DNA of 64,000 bases from Geosiphon pyriformis (Eukaryota; Glomeromycota; Glomeromycetes; Archaeosporales; Geosiphonaceae), in NCBI GenBank assembly GCA_016748015.1, contig JAAOMT010000034.1, positions 334,277 to 398,276 on the forward strand, given 5' to 3'. Shown here piece after piece: positions 1 through 11,485 of the stretch. Below the pieces are notes generated by a model. It did no database searches. It saw only the letters and a program-made list of their open reading frames with translations, and was not told the DNA's origin. Position numbers and translations under genes: made by a program. Within the stretch, counting starts at the first letter, position 1. Each line of letters starts with the position of its first letter.

Positions 1-22
1 ATATGTAGGAAATATTATTGCT

Positions 23-3000
23 ATGCTACAAAATGACTCAGAAAAAGCATATATCATAGATTCAAATAAAAAGATAACACAGACAATATTCTTACCTCTG
101 GTAAAAGTAGCTCAATTAGTCTCAATAGAAAACAGAAAAGAACTAAGAATCACAGCTAGAAGGATACAGGGATTTGGATCAACAGGTAGAATAAATGTAC
201 CAGTTAATATAGTGGAGGAAAAAATTATTAACAAAGGAGAAATTATCTCAACCAATCAATTAATTTCTATTCCACCATATGACCAGTATATGTTAACTAT
301 AAAAAGAGAAGTAAAGAATCAAGCTCAGTTGTTTGAAGCAGAAGCCACCATTTGCAAATCAGAAGAAATTAGACTCACTAATCTCTACATATCAGCCAAA
401 AGCCCCAAAAATATCAAAATTTCCATCTACAACACAATAGAAAGTGTTATTGAAATACCAAAAAGAATCATCATTGGATATTTAACCACCAAAGTTGAGG
501 ATCAACCACCAAACCCCATTTCAGATTTTCCACAGCTTTGTGAATATGTGGACATCACATCACAAACCATCTATGGACGAAGCAAATATTATCTGCTTCA
601 ACCAGAACAATTAAAACAGATAAACATGGAAAATCTAGACCCACTTCAACAGATACAACTAAAAATACTACTTAGCAATTTCAATGACATCTTTGCTAGT
701 GAAAATGAATTTGGCCACACCAACATTATCCAGCATCAGATCAAGACTAGAGATACAATGCCAATTAAACAAAGTGCATACAGAGTACCACCAGCTAGCC
801 ATGAGATCATTCATCAAAAAATCAATTAAATGCTTAACAATGGGCTAATTCAGTCATCAATGAGTTCATGATCATTACCAGTGGTATTAGTTTGAAAGAA
901 AAATGGGAAAATCTGTTTTTGTGTGAACTATTGAAAACTGAATAGAGTAACTAAAGGTGATAGTTATCCAACTCCAAAGATCCAAGAACTATTTAACACT
1001 TTTGGAGGAAATAAATGGTTCTCGACACTAAATTTAGATAATAGTTACTGGCAAGTAGCCATGAACCCAGCCAACAAAGAAAAAACAGCATTTACCACAA
1101 GAAAAAAAAATTTTGAGTTTGAAGTTATGCCATTTGGCTTGATGAATGCTCCAGCGACATTCCAATGGCTTATGAAAATTGTCTATACTGGATTACTATG
1201 GAAATCAGTAGTTATATACTTGGATAACACCAATGTGTTTTCAAAAACATTTGATGATCATCTGCATTATCTCCAACAAGTGTTTGAAAGATTAAGAAAA
1301 ACCAGATTGAAACTAAATACAACCAAATGTTTTTTTAGAAAAACTGAACTCAAGTTTTTGGGACATGTGGTAAGCAAAGGTGGAATCAAAACGGATCCAG
1401 ACAAGATTGAAGTAATTAAGAACTTTCTAGTACCAACCAACTTAACAGAACTAAGAGCATTTTTGGGATTCGCAGGCTATTATTGCTGCTTTATCAAAGA
1501 CTTTTCAAAATTGGCTCAGCCATTTCACCATCTACAAACCAAAAATGTGAAGTATGAATGAACTGAAGCTCAACAAGAAAGCTTATCTAAGCTCCAGTAT
1601 TGATGTATCCAGATCATAACAAGCCATTCATAATTACAACTGATGTATCTGGTCAAGCATTGGAAGCAATACTATCACAGAAAAGACCAGATAGAAGAAA
1701 ACATCCAGTAGCTTATACCAGTAGAAGCTTAAGTTTAGCAGAAAAAAACTATGAAACTCCAGCACTGGAACACTTAGCTATTTATTGGGCAGTCATAAAA
1801 TGGAAAAAATACTTGAGCCAAAAGTTTGAAATATATACAGATCACAAAGGATTGACTTCAATTCAGAAGCAAGAATTTGGAGACGATTGCCATGCCAGAT
1901 GGAAAATAGAACTTTCATCATTTAATTATACAATACATTATAAAAAGGGAAAAGACAATAGAAATACTAACGGATTGTCATGAATAAGACAACTCTAAAA
2001 CATTTTAACCCAAAAATATAACAAAAGATGAATATCCAAAAATACCAACAACTACAACATTATATAAATACCCAATTGTTTAAGGAGAAATTATCTCAAA
2101 AAGAACAAAGAAACATAAAACAACAATCAAAATATTTTATCAACCATCAAAATATACTTTACCAGAAGAACAGAAGAAATTCAGATCAACCAACCAGAAT
2201 AATCACCAAACCAGAGAAAGAAACAATACTATTTAACATGCATTCAAATCTGACAGCAGAACATTTTTATAAAAAAGCAACCATAGAAAGAATCAAAAAA
2301 AGATACTATTGACCATTAATGTATCCAGACATTATTTAATATGTTCAAAGTTGTAATGCTTGTCAAAAAAGAGATGGAACAAAACCCAGTGAACCATTAA
2401 GACCAATCAAAGTGGGACAACCATTTGACTGTATCAGAATTGACTTAGTAAAACCATTGACAATTACCAGTAAAGGCAACAGATATATTGCAGTAGCCAT
2501 GGACTATTTCACTAAATGGCCAGAAGCAAAAGCCATTCAAAGAGCAAATGCAGAATCTGTTGCCAAATTCGTTCATCAAGATCTGATCTGTTAACATAGA
2601 TGTCCAAAAAAATTATTATTTAATTAAGAAACTTACTTTGTGAATAGAACATTAGCAGAATTAAGCCAAAGATTTAAAATAAAAAGATCACTATCATCAT
2701 CATACTATCCACAAACAAATAGGTTAGTTGAAAGATTTAATAGAACACTATGTGAAGCAATAGCCAAAATTAGCCAAAAAAACCAGAACAAATGGAATTT
2801 GTTTATACCATCAGTATTATTTACTTATTGGACAATGAAGCAAGACACTATACAAACAACACCATTTGAATTAGTATATAATAAAACAGCAACATTACCA
2901 GTTGAGATAGAAGTCACCACTTATCCAACAGAACCAATAACCGAAAACAATTTTCGGGAAATATTACTAAGAAGAACATATAACTTAATGGAAACACTAG

Positions 3001-3410
3001 AAAATAAATGGCAAAGAGCAGCTGATAACATCCAAAAGTCACAAAAAAAACAAAAAGAAAAACATAATAACCAACTACCAGATAAACCAGTTGAATTCAA
3101 GATTGGAGACAAAATACTATTATATTGCACCAAAGCAGAAAAACAATGGAATGGAAAATTTGACCCCAAATGGGATGGACCATTTCACATAGAAAAGATT
3201 CTTGGAAATGAAGCTTATAAATTAAGATAGGACAACAAAATTTTAGCCAAAGCAGCACATAGTGATCGACTGAAACCATATTACCAGATAATATTATCAT
3301 CCACTAATAACATTCCACAACTGGGAGTACAAAGAATACTAGTTCAACCAGATAAGATTCCACAAGATTTGGAACCAATCATAGTTATTGAACAAAACAC
3401 ATCAAAGTGA
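23..3410 (+). pseudogene. pol: Gypsy-1 pol pseudogene: PR-RT linker, RT, RNase H, integrase
   Basis: At 23-829 the frame covers the linker and the RT N-terminus. RT continues to about 1560 with the fingers motif VMPFGLMNAPATFQ (about 1126-1170) and the catalytic box at 1217-1228. That box reads YLDN where active enzymes have YxDD, so the second catalytic Asp is lost. RNase H (1600-1983) keeps TTDVSG and YTDHKG. Integrase has an HHCC-like zinc module (about 2238-2375), a first catalytic Asp in RIDLVKPL (about 2430-2460), a damaged second-Asp region with a stop (about 2610-2640) and the catalytic Glu in RLVERFNRT (about 2720-2750). Stops at 1559 and 2310 (TGA for Trp) and near 1590 (a small deletion) break the frame. 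It continues past 3230 to at least 3410. Confidence 0.9.
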
Positions 3411-3465
3411 ACAACCAAAAGAGTATATAAAAACACAGTATATGTGACAAAAACAACCAAGAAAA

Positions 3466-4101
3466 ATGAAAATACCAGATTATATTCATACTATAGCACA
3501 ACAATTGTTCCAAGCCTTAAGTTAACAACAGTTAAACATGGAAATTGTTATTAACAACCAAATAATTTGTTATTGAAACATCCAAAGAAAAACAAAAAAT
3601 ACATTATATCAGTGGCCACCAAAGAATAATAAAAACTGGACAAATAATTTAATAGAAAAAGTGAAAAACACATTTGGGAAAATATCTACTATGGCATTAA
3701 CAGAAAAGCTTACAAAAGAAAATTGGAAGCAATGAACAAAACAACTTCCAATATTATATTGCTACTACCAGTTAAGTCAAAAATTGAATATTCAGGAGTT
3801 GTATATCAACAAATCCAAGAGAATATTCAACTAAAACATAATACAACAAATTGAAGAATTTATTAAAAAGAAAACAAATTCAATACTACATGTTAAAACA
3901 ATGTATTAACTACACAACATATTTCAGAACTATCCAAAAATACTGTTACACTCTGACATGGAAACCATAACCATTAACCAATGGGGAAGAATGAACAATA
4001 CACAAGTAGAAAACATAAGAAACAGAGTTGAACAAACAATACTTGAAAAAAAAATATTAGAATTAATTCAAAACAAAGATTTCGACGAAGCTCAATATTA
4101 A
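3466..4101 (+). pseudogene. Extra ORF between pol and 3' LTR of Gypsy-1 (unknown protein)
   Basis: A single reading frame of 212 codons runs from ATG 3466 to TAA 4099-4101 without any frameshift. It is interrupted by five in-frame stops, each one transition from CAA, CAG, CGA or TGG. It starts MKIPDYIHTIAQQLF and ends NKDFDEAQY, ten bases before the LTR. The protein would be polar and rich in Lys, Asn and Gln. I see no signal peptide, membrane segment or zinc finger, so it is not an envelope gene. It sits where some Gypsy elements carry a third ORF. I do not recognise the family. The long frame kept in phase is the evidence that it was once coding; chance is unlikely but not excluded in AT-rich DNA. 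Confidence 0.5.
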
Positions 4102-4111
4102 AAAGAGAAGA
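4100..4111 (+). other. Polypurine tract of Gypsy-1
   Basis: AAAAAGAGAAGA lies directly before the LTR start, the position from which plus-strand DNA synthesis is primed in LTR elements. Confidence 0.65.
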
Positions 4112-4951
4112 TAATATTACTCATAAAAAGAAAACAGATATAGAAAAACAGTAAACCAATAAGAGAGTAATAATCACCACATGAGCACATTGCTCAGCAA
4201 TGTGGAGCAATATCAGAAATCATGACACATCACTCAGCAATATGAGCATTGCTTGAGAAATTATAGAACATTGCTCAAAAATATGAGCAATCTTGTAGAA
4301 CTCAAATTATGTATATATAGCAATAGTGTTGAAAATAGAAAAGACAGAATTTTTTAGTTGAAGATCTTCCAGTTTAGATTTTATCTAAGTGACTTTCCAA
4401 ATTCACAAATATCAATAAATAATTATTTACTATCTCAATCCACTTTTCACTATCAACACTTTATGTTGATAATAATCACTACTTAATCATACTGGAACAA
4501 TAGCTTTTGATCACAGCTATTGACAAGATACTAATTTGTAATTGCATTAACTCATTTTCTTTATTTTTTTTATTTTTTTTATTTTTTTTTATTTGATTTT
4601 ATTGTGGTTTACTAAATTGATTAAGAGAATTAAAGCACTGAGTTATTGACATCACAGATAACCTGGTAAAAGACCCAGAAATAAGGGTAGAATTATATAT
4701 ATTAACAGATAGCTTATCAAAAGAGCATGACTGCCAGATTAAACCAGCCACTATGCTGAAGACAGAAATTGGGAAAACAACTTGAGAAAACAACCTAAAC
4801 CAACCATAGTGAATCTCTGTCTATTATACAAAGAACTTCCCAATCAAATCTTTGAATACAAAACCTTCAGATATCAACACCAGAATACCAATTAGGCATC
4901 AAGTTATGGATTTGTTATTTGATTTGAAATCCCAAATAATCATCTGTAACA
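4112..4951 (+). repeat. 3' LTR of Gypsy-1 (LTR1 family)
   Basis: The sequence aligns over its whole length with 22083-23025, where the same LTR stands alone inside a LINE; the two together set the boundaries. It ends in TGTAACA. The start TAATATTACTC is probably a mutated TG-type end. Positions 4180-4300 hold imperfect tandem repeats with a perfect 19-bp palindrome at 4186-4204. A TATA-like TATATATA lies at 4312-4319 and would serve as the U3 promoter. A T/A homopolymer tract fills about 4556-4596. Immediately downstream is LINE RNase H sequence, confirming the right edge. Confidence 0.8.
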
Positions 4952-6376
4952 ACGTTTACACAGATAGTTTGTTAAAAGATGCTGAGACTGCTGATGTTGC
5001 TGGCAGTGTGGCTGCATATTTTCCTTCTGTGAATCTAAGTGTTGGTGTTAAAGTTTGAGGTCTATTGTCTTCTACTTTGTCTGAGTTGTAGGCAGTCATT
5101 CTAATATTAAAGTGCATTCCATCTTCTTATGCAATGGTATTGTATCTTGACAGCCAGGCTGCTATTGATGCGTGTGTATCCAAAATGTCTTTGGCTGTGC
5201 CTGATTTTCATGTTTTATGCTAAATAGAAAGACATCATATTTTTAATTTAGTTAGAAATAAAGATCTTGTTGTAAGATGGGTGAAGATTAAGAGTGATTC
5301 TGGAATTGTGGGTAATGTAGAGGCTGATGCTGCTGCTGGTCATGCTATGTGTTCTAAGTTTTCTTTGTCTGTAGGAGTGCATAAACATTTTCTGATGGCT
5401 AAAGCTATGGTCATGTCTGGCAATACCTGTCATTTTGTTAGGAATGTGTTTCAGTCTATTTGTCATGCTTATTGGGAAGCTGGTCTTGGCCAGAATGTTG
5501 TTCCAAGTAATCTGATTGGGCATGTAGACTGGAGTGCTATGGCCAAGGTATGGCATCCTGACTCTTATATGCTTGCCAGCTTTACTAGTCAAGAATCTTC
5601 TGGTTTGCATACATATCTGATAAAAGCTGTACACTGACAGCTGTCTGTTGTAATTAGGAAAAGATTATATAATAGGAGATATTCTGGCATGTTTTGTTTG
5701 TTGTGTGGTGAAGTGGAACTGTCTGATCATGTTTTTACTTGTGCATTGAATGCTGGAGTTTGGAGGGAGGTTTTGGCTGAAGCTTTTATGTCTTGGACTT
5801 TTTTATTGGGCATTGTTGGCCCAGTTTCTTCTACTGTTTTGCAAGCCCTTGGTTGATGCTTTTTGAATGTTGGCTTGTATTCAGTTTTGTGCAAGAGATT
5901 TGTGTTTAGAGATTGATATGAGGAAGCTGTCAATGTTTTTGATGAGAAAAAAGAGACTTTATGCATAATTGTTGGATTTGTTAGGTAGTTGACTGAGTTG
6001 TATTGTTCTAAAATTTGGCTGGTGAAATGTAAACATAGGGCAGAAATAGAGAGAGCAGATTTGGTAGATAATAATAGTGTGGTTTTGGGTTTGTCATGTT
6101 GTGTCAAGTCTTTACTGTCAGAGGGAGTGATTAGAATACTTGGTATTATCAAATCTTTCATGGTTAGTTTTGGCTGTTGACAGCTCTGTCCTTTTTTCAC
6201 AGGTTTAGATTATAGTCCTTATGTTGTTTTAGATGTGTAGTGTTGTCTTGTCTGGTCTAAGTGGCTAGTCACATGTAGAAAATGTGTGAGTCATGTCTAG
6301 TGTTGGTCACTTAGTTTGGCTTTGTGTATTAAATAGCAATTGGGCTTTACTCATTAAAAGCTTAATAAAAAAAAAA
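4952..6376 (+). mobile_element. LINE 3' fragment 'A' (RNase H to poly-A)
   Basis: This is the 3' part of a non-LTR retrotransposon whose upstream part is cut by the Gypsy-1 LTR. Translated from about 4954 it begins VYTDS, the first RNase H motif. It continues through YLDSQAAIDAC and a WHPDS segment to a CCHC finger (CLLCGEVELSDHVFTC, about 5698-5745). Stops and shifts occur at about 5056, 5220 and 5635. The 3' untranslated tail (6243-6376) has the conserved element CTAGTCACATGTAGAAAATG seen in the other LINEs of the window and ends in a run of A. Confidence 0.85.
4954..6238 (+). pseudogene. LINE A ORF2 C-terminus: RNase H and CCHC finger
   Basis: The segment encodes the last quarter of ORF2. 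RNase H cleaves RNA in RNA/DNA hybrids during reverse transcription. The first catalytic Asp (VYTD) and the SQAAIDAC Asp are present, and the GNVEAD motif keeps its Asp. The C-terminal CX2CX7HX4C finger is of the type that follows RT in many LINEs. Several in-frame stops and one frameshift show that it is not expressed as a working enzyme. Confidence 0.8.
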
Positions 6377-6439
6377 AAAAAGTTAAAAAAATTTTTATAG
6401 TTTTAAATATAGTAAACATCTTATATATTTCAAATTTTT

Positions 6440-6687
6440 TAAAAAACTTGTTTTAAAAAAGAAGTTTTTTTTATTATATTTACAATTTTTTAAATAAGTA
6501 ATTTTTTTATAATAAAGTTAACAATTGTTTTTGACAATAATATGTTTAAAAAAAAACAACCAAAAAAGTTTTTTATAATCTAACAAATAACTTTTTTTTT
6601 GAAAAAAAAGTTTTAGTTAATAATATAAAATACTCAAATAATAATAAAAATTTGTTTTTAATTAAGTCTTTAAGCAATACTAAAATG
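6440..6687 (+). mobile_element. LINE 'C' segment 1: 5' UTR and ORF1 start
   Basis: Bases from about 6440 align with the 5' region of LINE P (53460 on). The ATG at 6542, opening MFKKK, corresponds to the ORF1 ATG of P at 53589, and similarity continues until the poly-T of LINE B at 6688. The sequence is heavily AT-converted. The rest of ORF1 resumes at 13416, on the other side of LINE B, with matching spacing: 366 nt in P versus about 386 nt here to the same landmark. LINE B therefore inserted into LINE C. Bases 6377-6439 before it are featureless A/T runs. Confidence 0.65.
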
Positions 6688-6823
6688 TTTTTTTTTTTTA
6701 TTAGTGCTTAACAAGTGAGATCCAAACACTACCTAGTGCTATACATCAAAAAATTGATCTAAACTAGGGGTGAATCATGCACTTTCTACATGTGACCAGC
6801 CATTCGGGCCGATCAAAACAACA

Positions 6824-9800
6824 CTACACAGCTATATGAACTGATACCAAATTACTTAAACCTGAAAAGAACAAATAAGGCTTGCAAAAACCAAAATGAA
6901 CACCTAAAGCATCAGTGATGCCAAGTAACCTAACCACTCCTGCAGAAAACCTTGAAGCCAAACCATGAACTGAGATGATGGCCAAACCATCCAATGGGAT
7001 CAATTCATTCTTTTCCATATAAGCACAATACTTAGCACAAACTGACCAGACACCCTCCCTGAAAGCAAGACCAAGAGAGCACACAAACTTGACAATCTCT
7101 AAAACCGCAATCTTGGGGTTGCAAAAGACGCAAACAGTCTTATGAAATTAACCATTGAAAACAAAGCCCTTAAAAAGAGCCATGAACACAGAGAAATTAG
7201 AAATGCAGGATGACAACAATTATAATATACCCGAGGAAGAAAGAGAGGAACCAGAAAGCACCTTCCAGACTCCTACATGAGAATCCAGCAACTGATGTCA
7301 AGCGAATTCATCAATCTTGCAGGAGTACACATGATCCGACACCTTTACCTCACCACAATATAAGCACAACACACTAGGATAACATCTATTATAAAGGCGC
7401 TTTCATACAGCAACTGGCAGCCAATGGTGCAAAGCCTTCATAAAGTAAGTATGCACACTGGCCGAAGGCCTACTGGTGAAACCCGCAGCCATGTGCAAAT
7501 CAAGATGCCATATCAATGACGAATGGAGCCAATCAATCTTGGAAAACAAACTTCCCACCAAACCTCAGAACCAAAACCAACCTTCTAATGTGCATGACAA
7601 ACAGAATGATAAATGTCACAGACAAAATGTCTTGAATTCCCAAAGACAATACCACCATCAGCTGTCAAGAAACATTCACTCAAGCAGGGGGGAAGATACC
7701 AATTGGAGAAAGAAGTGGCACCAGCAATTGCATCAACATGCTCATTTCCCGGAATGCCAGAATGACCTTTTACCTTGTAAAAACTGATCCCCAACTTCTT
7801 ACTGCAAATCAAGTTGACAATATAATGACATTCGACCCAACATTGATTACAAAAATTGGGACACACCAGACCCAACTCTGACCTGCAAGCATTCAAAGCT
7901 GATTGACTATCTGAAAACAAATAAACAGAGCTTGACGAGGGGACACACTCCAGAGCCAAGACAATAGCTTGCAACTCCGCCAAAGTAGACGACATCAAAC
8001 CTGACACACTAACGCCCAAACCCAAGCCAATGTCCTCAAAAAAACAGCAGTGCCAGCTCTACAGCCAACCATGCCAAGATTACTAAGGGACCCATCCGTA
8101 TATACTGACAAACTATTAGCACCAGTTGCTAGGAAACAATTATGAACAGACACATATTCACCAGATTCAAGAATGTTCAAAGAACCACTGTTACCCAAAA
8201 CCAAAAACTGAGCATAAGAAGATCCCACACCATTAAGAAACAAAACAGAATGTTTGAACTACTCAGAAACAAGGCCACAGGAGTCCAATCTCTTCCATTG
8301 CTTGAAGGTGTACCAATCATAAACAGCACCATGATGATCATGAAGTTGATCCACAAAGGCAATACCATACTGCCGAAGGGAAGAGAGAAACCTGGAAAAT
8401 CTTAACTCACCCAGAACTGTAGACATTGGTACTCCACCACGAAACCGAAAGGAATTGACCAAAGAGCCACTTAGAGACACATTACAACCAAGAAGAACAC
8501 AAATCATGCCTGCCAGAAAGTTATTAAATACACTAACCTGAATATGGACAGGAGAATTCAATGGGTGAACAGGATGCTAATACAGAACTTGCAAATCATG
8601 AAACCTGTGGGAAAACAAATAACCCAAGATACCACTAGAGTTTGCAAAACTGACAAGAGAAGCAATCTTGCTCTTAGACTGAACTTGAAAAAATGACTTT
8701 AAACCATAAAATAAAGGGTGTTGAATCACATTATTAGGGAAATCAAGCGGCAAACCAGATTTGAGCTTTAAACCCTTACGAATCAGAGCATCCCACTTGC
8801 TGCACATACCAACAGGAATAAAACTGAACTGAGTTCTATAGCTGACTATTGGATGTAGAACTGCCGACACCAAATATAAAAACTGCTTATCTGAGACTGC
8901 CTTCCTCAACATCAGATTGGTAAAAAAGCAAATATCCAAATGCGCTTTAACCAAGCTAGGCTTCGAAAGACCCTCAGTTGAAAGAAAAATGCCCAGATAT
9001 TGGTGAGATTCCTCCTTTTTGGCAATAGAAATGGGCGAACTGCTGATAGAAAGAGAGAGATTGCTAACTCTGCTATTGATAGAAATGACTACTGTTTTGT
9101 CATTATTAATAGAGATGTCATTGACACAAAAAAATTTACTAACAACATTAAGAATATGTTGAGTAGCCATTTGACTGCTGTCAATCCAAATTGTATTATC
9201 AACAAAAGCACTAACGGTGAAAAAAGAAGAAAATCCAGCCTGGGATTTAGAACGACCATTCTTAGAAACAAAGTGAGAATTCAACCTATACTCACATACA
9301 TTCTCCTGTCTTTTGACTTCGCACAAAAGGGGATCATAAAATATGCACCAGAGAAGAGGGGAGAAGATCTCTCCCTGGTCCAAACCATCATGCACATGAT
9401 AACCACTTGTCAACCCAAAATCTGTCATAACTTGGTTGGTATGATCCCTATGAATACTGCCAAAAAACCGAATAAATTTGCTACACATCTTAATCCTAAC
9501 CAGACTCTTTTCGAGATGCTCCCAGCTGACTGAGTCATATGTTTTTTGCATGTCTTGAAGAACCAGTCAGAGCTCCCTGTTTTTTTTCAAAGCATCTTTG
9601 ACCACCGATCCAATTGCAAAAATAGGAGACTGGGTTGTCGTACCCTTCAGAACCAAAAAATTGTCTCTTTGAAGAACATCAAAAGTGCTGCATGCCAAAA
9701 AAATCCTGTTAGAGAGGATCTTGGAAAGAATCTTGCGAGCTGTCTCGATTAAGGCAATAGGACATGTATTTGTCAGAACATCTTCCCACTCATAAGGTTT

Positions 9801-11485
9801 GGGAATCATCAAGATCCATGCTTCTTTTCAAGGGCCAGGCACCAATTCTCTGAACAAACAAGAGTTCAAAAACACTAGCAACATATTCAAAGCTCATTTG
9901 AAATACCCGACAAACCAGCTGTTTTACCATTTGGGAGATCAGAAACCACTCTGAAGAACTCATCATACCCAATTGAGCACATAACCCCAAAAAAAGCTTC
10001 ATCAAAAACATACTTCAATGGTTGATATTGGTGATGCCAATCAACTGAGATATTATCAACCACTTGACGCTTTCTAGTCCAACTCTCCATGATTGCATCC
10101 ACCTTAGACTTAACTAGATCAGGTTCCAAAACCAACTTATTATCAATCACCAAATGATCCAACACAATCTTATGAAACAGACGTTCTAATACACTTCTTA
10201 TCATATGATCCTTATTTATTTCAAAGCTTTCCATCCTTCTGCTTATGGCAGACCTGATGTTTGCCTCTTTAGTACTCTAAGACTTAATAAGCTTGGATGC
10301 CCAATAAGATTTTCTAACACCCAAAAGAGCAGAATGAACATGACCAGATTTCACACCAGAGTCCACCAAATTCTGAATGATTAAAGCATTAACACTGTCC
10401 ACAGAAGCCCAACATTTCATAAGAGAAGCAAAATCCACAGCACACTCCACACGAGACACCTTAATAATCTTTAAAACAAGAAGCTCCAATTTGTGAAATC
10501 TCGAGGAATCTTTAGTAAAGACATTATTAAATTCCTTGAACCATTTTTTCTTGAATACCTCACTAGTTGAAAGAACCATTATCTTGTGAACAACACTCCA
10601 CATCGCATCCAAATCCGAAAGCCTTGCAGAGGCAGCAAACTCATCTGAGAACATTGTAGCATTGGCTGATGTAGCACCTTTAAAACTGTTCCATTTAACC
10701 TCATCAGCATTCTTGAAATCGAATTTCCATTGGTCCCTATTTGCTTGCCTGCGAAGAAAGTTTAACCGCGTATCCAAAAGCCCACCCAAATCTACAGCCA
10801 TTGAAACAGCCTGGTGATCTGTGTCAAAATGCTCATTGACATCCAAAACCTCATAATTCACTATTGTATCAACCAGATTTGGAGAAACAAACATGTAATC
10901 AATTGTCTTCATGACACCCCTAGAATTTGCCCAGGTGGGCAATTTTGAAGCTAGGCTTCCAGCCAAAGAATTCACCAGACCCAAGTCCAGACACTTTTTA
11001 AAACTTGCACATTTATGAGAACCGTCTTCATTGAAATCACCACTGAGAACAATGAAGGAAGATTCATTAACAGCTTTTGCAATAAGAAAGTTGACTTCAC
11101 CAGCTTGAGAAAACCAAACTGCTGAGAAAACACCAGCATATAGTTCCAAAATAGACACTGAAAGTTTATTTTTGAAAAGTAACTTAATGGACAAGAGCCA
11201 ACCAGACACTTTTGAGACTCTGCACACATGTCTTGCCAAAGAAGAATTCATGACGACCACAACACCAACACCCAGATAGCCAGATTCCAAGCCAGAGGTA
11301 AATACCCAGACATCATCAAATTTGTTGACAATCCAGGAGCAAATCTTTCCTTTTAACTTTGATTCTGTAAAAATAGAAATTAAATTGTTTCTTTCCATAT
11401 GCTAACAAATAATATTGTCCTGTTTCACAGGATTGTTCATTCCTCTGATGTTACAAGTAGCAATATTCTAAACCAGATTGTTCAT
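6824..11485 (-). pseudogene. LINE B ORF2 pseudogene: AP endonuclease, RT, RNase H, CCHC
   Basis: The endonuclease (11470-10780) has TCNIRGMN, FTESKL (catalytic Glu), SGDFNED, IDYMFVS and DTDHQAV, so its main residues are kept. RT spans about 10230-8580: the region PNGKTAGLSGISNEL is followed by IPKPYEWEDVLTN, and the catalytic box near 9192-9212 reads FVDN instead of FVDD. RNase H (8110-7690) keeps YTDGSL, the ELQA Glu, FSDSQSALNA and GNEHVDAIAG. The C-terminal finger region (about 7370-7320) is scrambled. A TAG replaces Trp near 11403, and frameshifts lie at about 10270, 9810, 9560 and 8570. It was a self-contained copying enzyme, now inactive. Confidence 0.88.

Larger units (their letters stand above)
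1..4951 (+). mobile_element. Ty3/Gypsy LTR retrotransposon, 5' part outside window ('Gypsy-1')
   Basis: The segment holds, in order, the protease-RT linker, reverse transcriptase, RNase H and integrase, an extra ORF, a polypurine tract and a 3' LTR. RT-RH-INT is the Ty3/Gypsy order. The 5' LTR, gag and protease lie left of the window. The coding frame is broken by in-frame stops and a few frameshifts, so this copy cannot move by itself. Its 3' LTR ends directly against the RNase H domain of a LINE (4952 on), so the element inserted into an older LINE. A solo copy of the same LTR is at 22083-23025. Whether the 61-63 kb element is the same family could not be settled from protein alone because the two overlap little. 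Confidence 0.9.

Noticed and set aside
9000-9533. 177-residue plus-strand ORF
   Set aside because: Antisense to LINE B RT; no similarity of its own. The same holds for 11810-12253, 48000-48530 and other antisense frames.
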